Source: Chitinophaga skermanii (GTDB lineage Bacteria > Bacteroidota > Bacteroidia > Chitinophagales > Chitinophagaceae). Taken from it: DNA of 64,000 nt. The stretch covers positions 1-64,000 of the forward strand of contig NZ_QLLL01000001.1 in NCBI RefSeq assembly GCF_003259335.1, in the 5' to 3' direction. Made by a program: the position numbers and the translations under genes. Positions 1 to 8,936 of this stretch are shown here, piece after piece (within the stretch, counting starts at the first letter, position 1; each line of letters opens with the position of its first letter). The notes under the pieces are model-generated. The model saw only the letters and a list, made by a program, of their open reading frames with translations. It searched no databases and had not been told where the DNA came from.

Positions 1-325
1 TCACCATTTACAACGAGCAGCGGCCACACAGTAGCTGCAACTACTTAACCCCTGCACAAGCGCATCATCAACATGGTAAAATGGCCATGAGATGGCAGCA
101 AAAGGGTGCGTCACCTACAGGTGCCCAAGGCCGGTTATCCACAAATCCAGGTGGATTGTAAAAAGAAAAAAAGAAGCAAAAAAAGAAAAACTATAATAAG
201 TAGTAGTAATAGGTTCTTTTTTTTAATCTTTGGAACTGTAAACTATTATACGGATTAACAACTACAGGTGTAAACCTTTATCCGGATTATCTAACAAGGG
301 TGTAAACCTATTTTAGGACGTGACA
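1..325 (+). mobile_element. Right-hand end of an IS3-family insertion sequence (truncated by the window edge)
   Basis: The stretch holds the 3' end of a transposase frame (3-161), then about 160 bp of non-coding sequence ending in a plausible terminal inverted repeat. The motif GGTGTAAACCT occurs twice (around 268 and 299), and the second copy runs into CTATTTTAGGACGTGACA, which resembles the outer ends of IS3-family elements. I place the right end near 325 by inference. The left end, the orfA frame and any target duplication lie outside the window, so the boundary is not proven. Confidence 0.65.
3..161 (+). CDS. IS3-family transposase (orfB/integrase core), C-terminal 52 residues only
   Basis: Read in frame from base 3, the peptide contains TIYNEQRPHSSCNYLTPAQA followed by a basic, glycine-rich tail and a TAA stop at 159-161. 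The signature YNEQRPHS..L.YLTPAQA is the classic C-terminal end of the IS3-family DDE integrase core, just after the catalytic Glu. The rest of the protein lies before base 1, so activity cannot be judged. The tail after the motif (about 30 residues) is slightly longer than usual. It is the only recognisable mobile-element protein in the window. Confidence 0.8.
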   Translation, partial: TIYNEQRPHSSCNYLTPAQAHHQHGKMAMRWQQKGASPTGAQGRLSTNPGGL

Positions 326-344
326 TATCTTTTTCCAGTACTTA

Positions 345-421
345 CCCTATCTCCACCCTATCCCTACCCTATCTAAAGCCTATCTCGACCCTATCCTAAG
401 CCTATCTAAAGCCTATCTCCA
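345..421. repeat. Tandem array of seven 11-bp units, [C/G]CCTATC[T/C]NNA
   Basis: Seven consecutive units with an exact period of 11 bp: CCCTATCTCCA, CCCTATCCCTA, CCCTATCTAAA, GCCTATCTCGA, CCCTATCCTAA, GCCTATCTAAA, GCCTATCTCCA. The CCTATC core is invariant and the last four bases drift. A degenerate continuation (GCCTATGCCTATT) follows near 433. It lies just outside the inferred IS end. The same unit, reverse-complemented, forms the array at 58110-58218. Confidence 0.9.
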
Positions 422-425
422 GACG

Positions 426-549
426 CTGAAATGCCTATGCCTATTGAGTTTAGCAAAAATGCCCTTGCTGAGTCATTGATTATCAAATAATTACAAAGCT
501 CCTTCCTGCGGGTGTAAGAAGGAATTTCGCAGTATGCAACAATATTTGG
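426..549. other. Gene-free stretch downstream of the lipoprotein gene
   Basis: Contains degenerate CCTATGCCTATT leftovers of the 11-bp array and a weak inverted repeat (TCCTTC...GAAGGA, 500-523) that could help end transcription of the minus-strand lipoprotein gene. Nothing else recognised. Confidence 0.4.
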
Positions 550-1020
550 TTAGTGTTTTTGGTAGAGAATGGGAAATTGCTGCATTAAACTATCTTTTTG
601 GGCCTGTTGTAACTTCTTCATGGAAGTATGGAACTGTTGGTCGGCTACGATGGACAACATATTGTTTTGGGCATCTTTTACCGCGTCGTGAACATTGCCG
701 CGAACACCCATGAGAATTTGATCGGAGAACAGGAGGGCGATACCTTTTGGTAGCTGGTGCATGGTTTGGTACATATCGTTGAGGGTATCGAGCAGTTTGC
801 TACCCAATTCTGCGTTGCTATGTACTTGTAGGTCACCAATAAACACACCGCTGGTATCTACGCGTACAACCAGCGAATCTGGGATTTGCATGGCTGGGCG
901 GGTGGTAGTATCTCCATCTGGTAACAGGATGGTAGTGTCGGTAGGAGGAGCTTGCGGGGTAGGCTTACTATTGCAAGCCGCCATCATAATCAGAACGCTA
1001 AAAAACAAAAGGTATCTCAT
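550..1020 (-). CDS. Hypothetical lipoprotein (156 aa)
   Basis: The N-terminus is a typical lipoprotein signal: Met-Arg, a hydrophobic run, then the lipobox MMAAC with the acylated Cys at about residue 16, followed by Asn-Ser-Lys-Pro. The mature part is soluble and has a Pro/Thr-rich linker (about residues 19-45) and then a helical region with many Gln, Met and Leu. I do not recognise a family. It is transcribed alone and away from csaA. Location in the inner or outer membrane facing the periplasm is inferred from the lipobox. Confidence 0.75.
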   Translation of the reverse strand: MRYLLFFSVLIMMAACNSKPTPQAPPTDTTILLPDGDTTTRPAMQIPDSLVVRVDTSGVFIGDLQVHSNAELGSKLLDTLNDMYQTMHQLPKGIALLFSDQILMGVRGNVHDAVKDAQNNMLSIVADQQFHTSMKKLQQAQKDSLMQQFPILYQKH

Positions 1021-1117
1021 ACAGAAAGTTTAACGCTAAAAATTATTGCAGAAATTATTCCAAAATGCGGTCAATCTTCCTACATTACTAACACTTAGAA
1101 CTTTAAATAGATTGAAT

Positions 1118-1456
1118 ATGGAAACGATTACATGGCCAGACTTTGAAAAAGTAGAGATCCGCGTAGGTACCATTATCGAAGCACAGCCTTTTCCCAAAGC
1201 GAAAAACCCGGCTTTTCAACTAACAATTGACTTCGGGGAAGAGATCGGGATAAAACGTTCATCTGCCCAAATCACTGTTTTGTACCAGCAAGAGGAACTA
1301 ATTGGTAAACAAATTATAGCAGTTGTAAACTTTCCTGTAAAACAAATCGCTAATTTTTTCTCTGAGTGCCTCGTGCTAGGTGTAGTGGGAGAAAATAAGG
1401 AAGTCGTTCTAATTCAACCAGATAGGAAAGTTGAGAATGGGAAACGTATAGGGTGA
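1118..1456 (+). CDS. csaA: CsaA-type tRNA-binding domain protein
   Basis: 112 aa, a complete single EMAP/tRNA-binding OB-fold domain. The opening WPDFEKVEIRVGTI, the KRSSAQIT segment and the NFPVKQIANFFSECLVLG segment match the CsaA family, proposed to act as an export-related chaperone and shown to bind tRNA-like ligands as a dimer. The frame is open upstream to 1046, but the family begins at METITW (ATG at 1118), so I use that start. No operon partner. Followed by about 650 bp of non-coding DNA. Confidence 0.85.
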   Translation: METITWPDFEKVEIRVGTIIEAQPFPKAKNPAFQLTIDFGEEIGIKRSSAQITVLYQQEELIGKQIIAVVNFPVKQIANFFSECLVLGVVGENKEVVLIQPDRKVENGKRIG

Positions 1457-1576
1457 TGATAATTAAATTTAATTTGTGATTAAATTTAATATAATAGCTC
1501 AATTAGATATATTGGTACTTTACGAGCTATTTTACTACGTTCACGGATTTAAAGAAATAACTATATATGGCGACTA

Positions 1577-1649
1577 TATCTTTGTGTTAGGTTTTTCATA
1601 GGATATGGTTAAAATTATTACAGAGGCGGTATTCTTACCGCCTTTTTTT
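1577..1649 (+). ncRNA. Dispersed small-RNA-like element, copy 1 (promoter box, conserved box, hairpin terminator)
   Basis: TATCTTTG (1577-1584) matches the Bacteroidota -7 element TAnnTTTG exactly. Five bases later begins the conserved box GGTTTTTCATAGGATATGG (1590-1608), then TTAAAATT, then hairpin GGCGGT-ATTCTT-ACCGCC (1625-1642) and a T7 run. If transcription starts at the GG, the product is about 60 nt. No clear -33 element is seen. The same arrangement recurs three more times in the window with compensated stem changes. Confidence 0.65.
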
Positions 1650-1890
1650 ATTTGTAGCAACCAAATATTCTAATAGTAGAGAGTCAATATACCGGGTACT
1701 TACGTAAAGTGTTTTCCCCTGGATTTCAATTCTGCGAAATTATTTTTAAGTAGCACTAAATCAATCCCTTAATATAAGATTAACCATTATATAACGTATT
1801 CGCGAAAGCGGTTAACGGTCAAAGTCGCGCGTTTACCAAGCAAAATACATCGTTCGCTAAATTCCAAATTAACTATGTTCCTAAATTATA

Positions 1891-1968
1891 GAAATTTGTA
1901 CTAGGTTTTTCAATAAAGATATGGTTAAAATTTTTCGGGGCTGTATTCTTGCAGCCCTGTTTTTTTTC
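1891..1968 (+). ncRNA. Dispersed small-RNA-like element, copy 2
   Basis: GAAATTTG (1891-1898; one mismatch to TAnnTTTG), five bases, then GGTTTTTC (1904). The conserved box has a small insertion (CAATAAAGATATGG) before GGTTAAAATT. The hairpin is GGGCTG-TATTCTTG-CAGCCC (1938-1957) followed by a T-rich tail. The stem differs from copy 1 at paired positions while the TATTCTT loop is kept. Confidence 0.6.
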
Positions 1969-2060
1969 CTACATCCCTCTACCTATCTTATTTTCCACCG
2001 CGTATATATTTTCTATCTAAAATTTCGTTAAGCAATTTATTGTTGCCTTATAGGCAATTA

Positions 2061-2094
2061 AAAAAGCCAGCTCTATTAGATAGAACTGGCTTTC
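2061..2094 (-). terminator. Intrinsic terminator of the S9 peptidase gene
   Basis: Stem AAAGCCAG/CTGGCTTT with a run of T on the minus strand, 21 bp beyond the stop codon at 2115. Confidence 0.8.
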
Positions 2095-2114
2095 TTTTTA
2101 TGATAGCTATTCGC

Positions 2115-4262
2115 TTATTTCTGGTTGAAAGCAGCCGGGAAAGGTTTATTCAACAAGTTTTGGTAGTAGAAACGGTAAGATTCATCTCTTGAATGAATAC
2201 GTTTCACACCACCCCAACCATGTCGCTCGCCTGGATATACCATAAACTCGAAATGCTTGTTCAAATTCTCTAATTTATCTACCAATTGAATACTGTTCTG
2301 CATGTGAACGTTATCGTCCATTGTGCCGTGTACAATACGCAATAAGCCTTTGTATTTCTCTGCATGTGTCATTACGTTGGTATTTTTATACCCTTCTGGA
2401 TTCTCTTGTGGTGTATCCATGTAACGCTCTGTATAATGTGAATCATACAATGCCCAATCCGTTACGCTGTAATTCGCAATACCATGGGTAAATACATCTG
2501 CTCCATAAGTTAATGCCATCGCCGTCATGTAACCACCAAAGCTACCGCCGGTAATACACATTTTGCTCGCATCTACGCCTGCTTGCGTTGTTAACCATTT
2601 CGCAGCATCCATAAAGTCTTCAATCTCGTGAATACCTAAGTTGCGGTGAATATAGTTCATACCCACTTTACCTAAATGACCACCAGCACGGTTATCTACT
2701 GCTACTTGGATAATACCTTCTTTCGACAACCACTGTGCTGAAAGATCGTTTTTCCAAGTATCGTATACAGTACCGGCATCAGGACCACCATAAATGCTAA
2801 TAATTACAGGGTATTTTTTACCTGCTTCCATGTGTAAAGGCCACATGATAGTCATAGGTAATTCTAAGCCATCACGGGTTTTATATGTGCGTAAGTCGTT
2901 GGTGGCTAAGTTGTAGTTGTCGAATTCAGCACCTTTTGCATTACCCAATTCTTTGATCACTTTACCGTTCGTGTTCAATAACGCGATGCGGGTAGGTGTT
3001 TTTAAGTTGGAATACGTTGTAACGAAGTAAGTACCATTAGGTGATAATTTTACATCGTGGCTGAAATCGCCGAAAGTTAAACGGGTTGGAGCACCGCCTT
3101 TCAAGCTCACTTTATATAAATCGAAACGGGTAGTTGCTTCTTTACGCGCCGTGAAGTAAACGAGTTGTTTTTTCTCATCTACATACAACACGTCTTTTAC
3201 ACGCCAGTTACCGTTGGTGATTTGTGTTTTCAAGCTACCGTCCATGTTATAATGGTAAATATGGTCCCAACCAGATTTATCACTCATTACCATGAAACCT
3301 TTACCGCCTTGTAAGAAATACACGTCTTTGAACCAGTCAACCCAAGTCTTCTGCTTCTCATCGTACACTTCTTTTTTAGCTCCTGTAGCAGGGTTGATAG
3401 CGTAGATCTTTAAATTGTCTTGTTGACGAGGCATCCATTGCAACCATAAAGTGCTGCCATCTGGTGTCCAGAATGGCGTACCGAAGTATTGGTCGTCTTT
3501 CGGGTTGAAATCGGCCCATACGGTAGCGCCACCACCAACAGGTACGATACCTACTTTAACTTCCGGGTTTGGATCGCCGGCTTTCGGGTAGCGGGTATTT
3601 TCCAAGTAGCCGTGTTGACCTTTTTCGCTATAGATAGGGAAAACTGGCACCTTGGTATCATCGAAGCGCATATACGCGATGTTTTTGCTATCGGGGCTCC
3701 ACCAGAAAGCACGGTAGCGTGTAGGGCGACCAAGAATTTCTTCAAAATACACCCAAGAAGCCCACCCGTTGTAAATAACGTCGGAGCCATCGGTTGTGTA
3801 TTGTGTTTCTTTCTTAGAAGCTACTTCTACAGAGTATAAGTTATTGTTGCGGGTGAAAGCAACAAATTTTTCATCGGGCGAAAGGGTCGGATTTTTTTCC
3901 TCTTCTTTGTCATTCGTTAACCTAGTTTCAACGCCTTCCGGGGATTTGATGAACACATCATTTTCTCTCACGAAAACGGTATTGTGTGTACCAACCGGTG
4001 GCACATACACTTCATCTTTACCGGTTAATGCATTTACTTTCCAGGTTTTCATGCTGCCATTGGCTTCTCTACGCATTTCGAGGTATGCGTCGTTATCGGC
4101 CCAACCCGTTACGAACGGTAATTGGTTGGTAAGACCTGCAGGTGGACGTTTGAAGATGTCTTCGAAACCGAGTTCCTTTTTTTGTGCGCTGGCGGAATGG
4201 CTCATGGCCAACATCGCTAAACCAGTGATAGCAACCGGTAAGATTTTGTGCTTACTTCTCAT
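2115..4262 (-). CDS. S9 family prolyl oligopeptidase, dipeptidyl-peptidase IV type
   Basis: 715 aa, secreted. Signal peptide at residues 1-26 (MRSKHKIL..., cleaved after SASAQ). An eight-bladed propeller fills about residues 60-450, and an alpha/beta hydrolase domain follows. The nucleophile is Ser574 in GGSFGGYM, the acid is in HGTMDDNVH (about 649-650), and the base is His681 in GERHGWGG. These match DPP-IV-type enzymes that remove Xaa-Pro dipeptides; the exact specificity is inferred. The frame is open 13 codons further upstream, but the signal peptide begins at the ATG at 4262. Single gene with its own terminator. Confidence 0.9.
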   Translation of the reverse strand: MRSKHKILPVAITGLAMLAMSHSASAQKKELGFEDIFKRPPAGLTNQLPFVTGWADNDAYLEMRREANGSMKTWKVNALTGKDEVYVPPVGTHNTVFVRENDVFIKSPEGVETRLTNDKEEEKNPTLSPDEKFVAFTRNNNLYSVEVASKKETQYTTDGSDVIYNGWASWVYFEEILGRPTRYRAFWWSPDSKNIAYMRFDDTKVPVFPIYSEKGQHGYLENTRYPKAGDPNPEVKVGIVPVGGGATVWADFNPKDDQYFGTPFWTPDGSTLWLQWMPRQQDNLKIYAINPATGAKKEVYDEKQKTWVDWFKDVYFLQGGKGFMVMSDKSGWDHIYHYNMDGSLKTQITNGNWRVKDVLYVDEKKQLVYFTARKEATTRFDLYKVSLKGGAPTRLTFGDFSHDVKLSPNGTYFVTTYSNLKTPTRIALLNTNGKVIKELGNAKGAEFDNYNLATNDLRTYKTRDGLELPMTIMWPLHMEAGKKYPVIISIYGGPDAGTVYDTWKNDLSAQWLSKEGIIQVAVDNRAGGHLGKVGMNYIHRNLGIHEIEDFMDAAKWLTTQAGVDASKMCITGGSFGGYMTAMALTYGADVFTHGIANYSVTDWALYDSHYTERYMDTPQENPEGYKNTNVMTHAEKYKGLLRIVHGTMDDNVHMQNSIQLVDKLENLNKHFEFMVYPGERHGWGGVKRIHSRDESYRFYYQNLLNKPFPAAFNQK

Positions 4263-4580
4263 AATTAGTTGACTAGTTTGTAGTTGTAGACGCATTTGCA
4301 TGCGAAGGGATAAAATTAACCCGCAATCACGAATTTCCCGTGAATTTATTGCTAGATAAGAAAATCAAACCCAAATTATTTGAATTCTTTGATGAACGTG
4401 CGAGCAAATCCATAAACGAAATACCAAAGAATCACTGAAACACACCAAGTATAAATTTTTCTTACACAAATAGCAGTTTCTGCTAATGGATGCAGTGATG
4501 TGTACTAATTTTAAGGAGGTTTTTCATAGGATATGGTCTAAATTTTAGGGCAGTACTCTTACTGCCCTTTTTTAATGCTT
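4263..4580. other. Intergenic region holding small-RNA-like copy 3
   Basis: AT-rich leader of the S9 peptidase gene plus the plus-strand element at 4506-4573. No further gene seen. Confidence 0.5.
4506..4573 (+). ncRNA. Dispersed small-RNA-like element, copy 3
   Basis: TAATTTTA (4506-4513; one mismatch to TAnnTTTG), four bases, then GGTTTTTCATAGGATATGG (4518-4536). The hairpin is GGGCAGT-ACTCTT-ACTGCCC (4548-4567) with T6. A potential ATG in the conserved box runs into TAA after one codon here (ATG GTC TAA), so the element does not encode a conserved peptide. It ends 7 bp from the stop of the convergent DoxX-like gene. Confidence 0.65.
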
Positions 4581-4937
4581 TTAATTGTCCGATGTGTTGG
4601 CAATTACAATTGCTCCCATCATCAAACCCGTATCTTTTAAAATGTTGGTAATGGCCATTGGGTCGCCCGTAGTGGCCAGTGGTACATGCACTACGAATAT
4701 CACGATCAATAAAAATAAAGCAAACAAATACCCACTCAGCCTCACTTTCCGGTCGAATATGAACGATACGGCCGCCAGTATCAAGGCTACGCCTGTTACA
4801 TATACCCAAATAACCCCGCCTGGTAATGGTACAAGGGCCGACATGGTAGAGCCCATTTTAAAATGTGTAATCCCGAAGATGGCTAGGATAATGCCGAAAA
4901 TCACGACTGCTACCCTGGTTGGAATGATGGTTTTCAT
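4581..4937 (-). CDS. Small DoxX-like four-helix membrane protein
   Basis: 118 aa with four hydrophobic segments (about residues 6-26, 36-57, 66-85 and 92-113) joined by short loops, consistent with the DoxX/SURF4-like family of quinone- or redox-associated inner-membrane proteins. The family call rests on topology and general likeness, not on a decisive motif. The frame is open to 4994, but MKTIIPTRVAV (ATG at 4937) is a better start and leaves the lysS terminator (4991-5023) outside the gene. Function unknown. Confidence 0.65.
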   Translation of the reverse strand: MKTIIPTRVAVVIFGIILAIFGITHFKMGSTMSALVPLPGGVIWVYVTGVALILAAVSFIFDRKVRLSGYLFALFLLIVIFVVHVPLATTGDPMAITNILKDTGLMMGAIVIANTSDN

Positions 4938-4982
4938 GATGATCTTTTCTTTAGGTAACGTTTGGGGGCGAAGGATGTTTAT

Positions 4983-5024
4983 AAAAACAAGCAAGCCGCC
5001 TCTAACAAGTAGAGGCGGCTTGCA
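4983..5024 (-). terminator. Strong intrinsic terminator downstream of lysS
   Basis: 13-bp perfect stem GCAAGCCGCCTCT/AGAGGCGGCTTGC (4991-5003 and 5011-5023), with a T-rich tail on the minus strand, 21 bp past the lysS stop. Confidence 0.85.
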
Positions 5025-5044
5025 AAAAATATGAATTAAAGCGG

Positions 5045-6592
5045 TTACGCTTGTTCTTCAGTAGATTCTGTTTTCTCTGGGCGCATTTGCGGGAAGAATA
5101 GTACATCTTGAATAGACGGTTGGTTCGTCATCATCATCGTTAAACGATCGATACCGATACCGATACCAGATGTTGGCGGCATACCGTATTCTAAGGCACG
5201 TAAGAAGTCGTAATCGATGTACATCGCTTCATCATCGCCACGTTCCATCAATTTCACTTGTTCTTCAAAGCGTTCGCGTTGATCGATTGGGTCGTTCAAC
5301 TCGGAGTAAGCGTTAGCGATCTCTTTACCGTTCACCATCAACTCGAAACGTTCAACTAATCCCGGTTTGTTACGGTGTTTCTTTGTTAACGGGCTCATTT
5401 CAACTGGGTAGTCGGTAATGAAAGTTGGTTGTACGTAGTTGAATTCACATTTTTCGCCGAAAATTTCGTCGATCAACTTGCCTTTACCCCAGCTAGCTTC
5501 AGGGTGTAAGCCTAATTCTTTACAAACGCCACGAATTTCGTCTTCGTTCATATTGCTGATATCGAAGCCGGTATGTTCTTTAATGGCATCGAACATTGTT
5601 ACGCGTGCAAAAGGAGCTTTGAAATTGATCATTTTCTCACCTACTGGCACTTCTGTAGTGCCGTGTAAAGCGAGGGCGATTTTTTCCAACAGGGTTTCTG
5701 TTGTTTTCATCATCCATTCGTAATCTTTGTACGCGGCGTACATTTCCATTACGGTAAACTCTGGGTTGTGCGTACGGTCCATCCCTTCATTACGGAAATC
5801 TTTCGCAAATTCGAACACACCTTCGAAGCCGCCTACGATTAAACGTTTGAGATACAGCTCGTTAGCAATACGCAAGTATAATGGCATATCGAGCGTATTG
5901 TGGTGGGTAATGAATGGGCGGGCGGTAGCACCACCTGGGATAGGTTGGAGAATAGGCGTTTCTACTTCCAAGTAACCCAAATTATTATAGAACTCGCGGA
6001 TCGTTTGCATGATCTTCGTACGCTTGATGAAGGTATCCTTCACTTGCGGGTTGATGATCAAATCTGCATAACGTTGGCGGTATTTAAACTCTGGATCAGT
6101 TACGGCATCAAATACTTCACCGTCTTTTTCCTTAACGGTAGGTAAAGGGCGTAAAGCCTTTGATAATAAGGTGAATTCTCTTGCGTGTACTGAAATTTCG
6201 CCAGTTTTAGTGGTGAAAGCGTAGCCTTTAATACCTACGATATCGCCATTATCGACTAATTTCTTCCAAACCGTGTTGAACATTGTTTTATCATCACCGG
6301 GGCAGATATCATCGCGACGGATATACGCCTGGATAACACCCGTATGATCTTGAATTTTAGCAAAGTTAGCCTTACCCATGTCGTTAACACTCATAACACG
6401 ACCGGCGATGCATACGTTTTCGAATTCAGACTTCGTTTCTTCCGAGTAGCGTTGCTTTATCTGGATTGCCGTAGCATTTACCGGGTATTCTGGCGCAGGA
6501 TAAGGATCAATGCCTAAATTTTGCAGCTCCTGCAATTTTTCGCGCCTAATGATTTCTTGTTCTGATAAATGTTGAGTACTACTTACGCTCAT
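5045..6592 (-). CDS. lysS: Lysyl-tRNA synthetase, class II
   Basis: 515 aa, the usual length. The N-terminal OB-fold anticodon-binding domain lies at about residues 55-165 ([18 protein letters not shown]). The class II catalytic core follows, with motif 2 as [14 protein letters not shown] and motif 3 as GIGIGIDRL near the C-terminus, plus the LysRS-typical segment [17 protein letters not shown]. It charges tRNA-Lys in the cytoplasm. Transcribed alone, with a good -7 box upstream (6650-6657) and a strong terminator. No editing-domain fusion or truncation. Confidence 0.97.
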   Translation of the reverse strand: MSVSSTQHLSEQEIIRREKLQELQNLGIDPYPAPEYPVNATAIQIKQRYSEETKSEFENVCIAGRVMSVNDMGKANFAKIQDHTGVIQAYIRRDDICPGDDKTMFNTVWKKLVDNGDIVGIKGYAFTTKTGEISVHAREFTLLSKALRPLPTVKEKDGEVFDAVTDPEFKYRQRYADLIINPQVKDTFIKRTKIMQTIREFYNNLGYLEVETPILQPIPGGATARPFITHHNTLDMPLYLRIANELYLKRLIVGGFEGVFEFAKDFRNEGMDRTHNPEFTVMEMYAAYKDYEWMMKTTETLLEKIALALHGTTEVPVGEKMINFKAPFARVTMFDAIKEHTGFDISNMNEDEIRGVCKELGLHPEASWGKGKLIDEIFGEKCEFNYVQPTFITDYPVEMSPLTKKHRNKPGLVERFELMVNGKEIANAYSELNDPIDQRERFEEQVKLMERGDDEAMYIDYDFLRALEYGMPPTSGIGIGIDRLTMMMTNQPSIQDVLFFPQMRPEKTESTEEQA

Positions 6593-6649
6593 GGTTGTAT
6601 CTAAATTCGGGCAAAAGCCCTTTTAATGAAATTGCTTGTTTTTGGAGTG

Positions 6650-6657
6650 CAAAAATA
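6650..6657 (-). promoter_or_regulatory. -7 promoter element of lysS
   Basis: TATTTTTG on the minus strand, an exact match to TAnnTTTG. A start about 7 nt downstream gives a leader of about 50 nt. No clear -33 box. Confidence 0.55.
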
Positions 6658-6700
6658 ATTTATTTCGCGGTTATTGGGGCAAGATCATATGGTTTGGGGT

Positions 6701-6743
6701 AAAATCAAGGCAAAACATGCTCTAAATCAGGCCAAAACTGGCC
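6701..6743. repeat. Possible short, degenerate 11-bp-period array
   Basis: AAAATCAAGGC, AAAACATGCTC, TAAATCAGGCC, AAAACTGGCC: four adjacent units of 11, 11, 11 and 10 bp sharing an A-rich start and GGC-like end. It is much weaker than the other arrays and may be chance. Confidence 0.3.
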
Positions 6744-6881
6744 AGGTATGGTTATATTTAATGATATAATAAGGGTGTTCAGAAGGATGGTAAGATTATT
6801 GTATAAGTAAAATGACTAAACAAAAGAACCGCTAGTTGAGTAATAGATAAACCAGGTTTTAATTTTTAAATCAGAAGATTC

Positions 6882-7715
6882 ATGAAAACGATTTTAGTAC
6901 CCACCGATTTTTCAGATGCAGCCTACAATGCGGCGCAATATGCTTTGCAATTAGCGGGGCAAATATCGGCTACCCGCGTAGTGTTATACCACGCGTACGA
7001 GTTGATTGTACCTATCCCGGATTTGCCTACGGCTGTGCCTATGGTAGATGTAGATGAATTGCGCTTGTCGAGTTTAGATGGTTTGCAGAAGATGGAAACC
7101 GAGTTGGCCCCGTATATCCCGGCCGGCTGTGAACTCGTTTCCCGCGCCGATAACCACTTATTGGCTGCCAACATCAACGAGGTAGCCGCTGCTGAGCATA
7201 CAGATTTTATCGTGATGGGTATTATTGGCGGCAGTAACTTGGAAGAAATCCTCGTAGGCTCCAATACCGTGGATGTGGTGAAAAACACCCAGTACCCAGT
7301 ATTCGTAGTGCCCATCGAGGCCAGCTTCAAACCGATCAAGAAAGTTGTTTTCGCTTGCGATCTTAAACGCGTTGTAGAAACTACGCCGATGAAGAAATTA
7401 ACAGCGATCTTGGATTTATTAAAGCCAGAACTGATTGTAGCGAATGTTCACCCAGAAGGGAAAGAGATTTCCGGTGCTCAACCAATGGAGGGCTTGGTGC
7501 TAGATACTTTCTTAGCGCCGTATAACCCAGATTACCGCTTCGTGGAGAATAGCAACGTGGTAAACGGAATTATCGACTTTGCTACCAGCGAAAATGCCGA
7601 TTTAATACTAGTAGTACCTCGCAAACATGGGTTTTTTGATAGCATCTTCAAGCGCAGCAACACTTCCCGCTTGGCTTTCAAAACAAGTATCCCGTTGTTG
7701 AGCTTACATCAATAA
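6882..7715 (+). CDS. Universal stress protein, tandem UspA domains
   Basis: 277 aa made of two Usp folds. The first (about residues 1-145) starts MKTILVPTDFSDAAYNA and ends with the nucleotide-loop-like segment GIIGGSNLEEILVGSNTVDVV. The second (about 150-277) is more diverged, with VFACDLKR and a degenerate loop at VPRKHGFFDSIFKRSNTSRLA. Tandem Usp proteins of this size are common in Bacteroidota. ATP binding is plausible for domain 1 (G-2X-G-9X-G-like loop), less so for domain 2. Single gene; the target process is unknown. Confidence 0.9.
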   Translation: MKTILVPTDFSDAAYNAAQYALQLAGQISATRVVLYHAYELIVPIPDLPTAVPMVDVDELRLSSLDGLQKMETELAPYIPAGCELVSRADNHLLAANINEVAAAEHTDFIVMGIIGGSNLEEILVGSNTVDVVKNTQYPVFVVPIEASFKPIKKVVFACDLKRVVETTPMKKLTAILDLLKPELIVANVHPEGKEISGAQPMEGLVLDTFLAPYNPDYRFVENSNVVNGIIDFATSENADLILVVPRKHGFFDSIFKRSNTSRLAFKTSIPLLSLHQ

Positions 7716-7731
7716 TAAATTTAACTTTGCA

Positions 7732-7739
7732 AGGGTTAA
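7732..7739 (+). promoter_or_regulatory. -7 promoter element of the DUF4197 gene
   Basis: TAACTTTG, an exact TAnnTTTG match. Predicted start near 7746, which argues for translation from 7785 rather than from the upstream ATG-like codon at 7743. Confidence 0.6.
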
Positions 7740-7784
7740 ACCTTGTTACAACCTATGCGTCTCATATACCGAATCAACAACAAT

Positions 7785-8858
7785 ATGTTTAAAAAATCAC
7801 TTTTATTAGCAGCCGGCGTATGCATTCTTTCTTCTGCCGTGGAAGCACAAACGAAGAAAAAAACAACCACAAAGGCGAAAGCTAAAACCACAAAAACCAC
7901 CACAGCAAAAACATCAACAACTACCACTGCTGCAAAAGCAGATACAGTTGTTACAACGGCTGTAACCACTACTACTACCCCGGCTACTACTACCACCACA
8001 GCAAACAATGCTTCTAACAATAATACTGTTACAAACATACTCGGTGCTGTGTTAGATGTAGCATTGGGTGGTAATAATAACAATAACAACAGTTCAACGA
8101 CGAACAACGGGTCTACTACCAACACGAATACCAATACTTCTACTACCACCACAACCACACCTACTAACACTAATACAAATACTAGCAACACGAAAACTTC
8201 AACTAGCAGCATCTTAGGCTCTATTTTAAGTGGCGGTAGCAGCAGTGTATCAGAAAAAGAAGCAGGTGCAGGTATTAAAGAAGCATTGGCGCAAGGTATT
8301 GCGAACGGTATTTCCCTGTTGAACAAGAAGGATGGTTTCTTTGGGAGTGATATTTATAAAGTATTGTTGCCTGCCGATGCCGTGAAGTTAGAATCCACTT
8401 TGCGTAAAATTGGCTTAGGTAATGAAGTAGATAAAGCGATCTTACAAATCAACCGCGCCGCGGAAGATGCAGTAGGCTATGCAAAACCTATCTTCGTAGA
8501 TGCTATCAAACAAATGACGATCACCGATGCAATTAAACTCGTAACAGGTGGCAATACTTCTGCAACGGATTATTTCCGCGGAAAAGCAACCGATACGTTG
8601 AAAAGAGCATTTATGCCAGTAGTAGAAAACGCTTTGAATAAAACAAGTGCTACTGCTTATTACTCGCAAATTGTTACTACATATAACAAGCTCCCTACTT
8701 CATTTACAAAAGTAGATCCGAACTTGCAGAACTATGTAACGGACATGGCGGTGAAGGCATTGTTCGACCAAATTGGTAAAGAAGAAGCCAACATCCGTGC
8801 TAATCCAGGTGCGCGTGTAACCGAGTTATTACAAAAAGTATTCGGTGGCAATAAATAA
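7785..8858 (+). CDS. Secreted DUF4197 protein with a Thr/Asn-rich linker
   Basis: 357 aa. Signal peptide at residues 1-21 (MFKKSLLLAAGVCILSSAVEA). Residues about 22-145 are extremely low complexity: Lys/Thr first, then runs of Thr and Asn. The C-terminal half (about 150-357) is a DUF4197 domain, recognised from IKEALAQGIANGISLLNKKDG and the KIGLGNEVDKAILQINRAAEDA segment. DUF4197 function is unknown. The linker is much longer than in ordinary family members and probably acts as a flexible, glycosylatable spacer (inference). The start was chosen after the -7 box at 7732 and for the signal peptide. Confidence 0.85.
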   Translation: MFKKSLLLAAGVCILSSAVEAQTKKKTTTKAKAKTTKTTTAKTSTTTTAAKADTVVTTAVTTTTTPATTTTTANNASNNNTVTNILGAVLDVALGGNNNNNNSSTTNNGSTTNTNTNTSTTTTTTPTNTNTNTSNTKTSTSSILGSILSGGSSSVSEKEAGAGIKEALAQGIANGISLLNKKDGFFGSDIYKVLLPADAVKLESTLRKIGLGNEVDKAILQINRAAEDAVGYAKPIFVDAIKQMTITDAIKLVTGGNTSATDYFRGKATDTLKRAFMPVVENALNKTSATAYYSQIVTTYNKLPTSFTKVDPNLQNYVTDMAVKALFDQIGKEEANIRANPGARVTELLQKVFGGNK

Positions 8859-8880
8859 GTTAGTATACAAACTACTATAT

Positions 8881-8916
8881 AAAAAAAGTCCTTCTACATG
8901 TAGAAGGACTTTTTTT
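8881..8916. terminator. Bidirectional terminator
   Basis: Perfect palindrome: A7, then GTCCTTCTACATGTAGAAGGAC, then T7, between the convergent DUF4197 and flavin-reductase genes. Confidence 0.9.
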
Positions 8917-8936
8917 ATATGATACATCAAATATTG

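Larger units (their letters stand above)
1457..2060. other. Long intergenic region with two small-RNA-like elements
   Basis: No ORF of credible length. It holds copies 1 and 2 of the dispersed GGTTTTTC element (1577-1649 and 1891-1968) and a short AT-rich palindrome near 1479-1500 (AATTAAATTTAATTTG and its partner). The rest is AT-rich with no recognised signal. Confidence 0.6.

Noticed and set aside
345..421. CRISPR array
   Set aside because: Units are only 11 bp, directly adjacent, with no spacers, and no cas genes are present. The same applies to the arrays near 20859, 21098 and 58110.
1603..1968. Small peptide family starting MVKI in the GGTTTTTC elements
   Set aside because: Copies 1, 2 and 4 could start ATGGTTAAAATT, but copy 3 reads ATG-GTC-TAA, and the peptides diverge after four residues, while the RNA hairpin shows compensated change.
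7736..8326. Minus-strand 196-aa ORF inside the DUF4197 gene
   Set aside because: Val/Leu-rich antisense reading of the ACN/AAY low-complexity linker; not protein-like.
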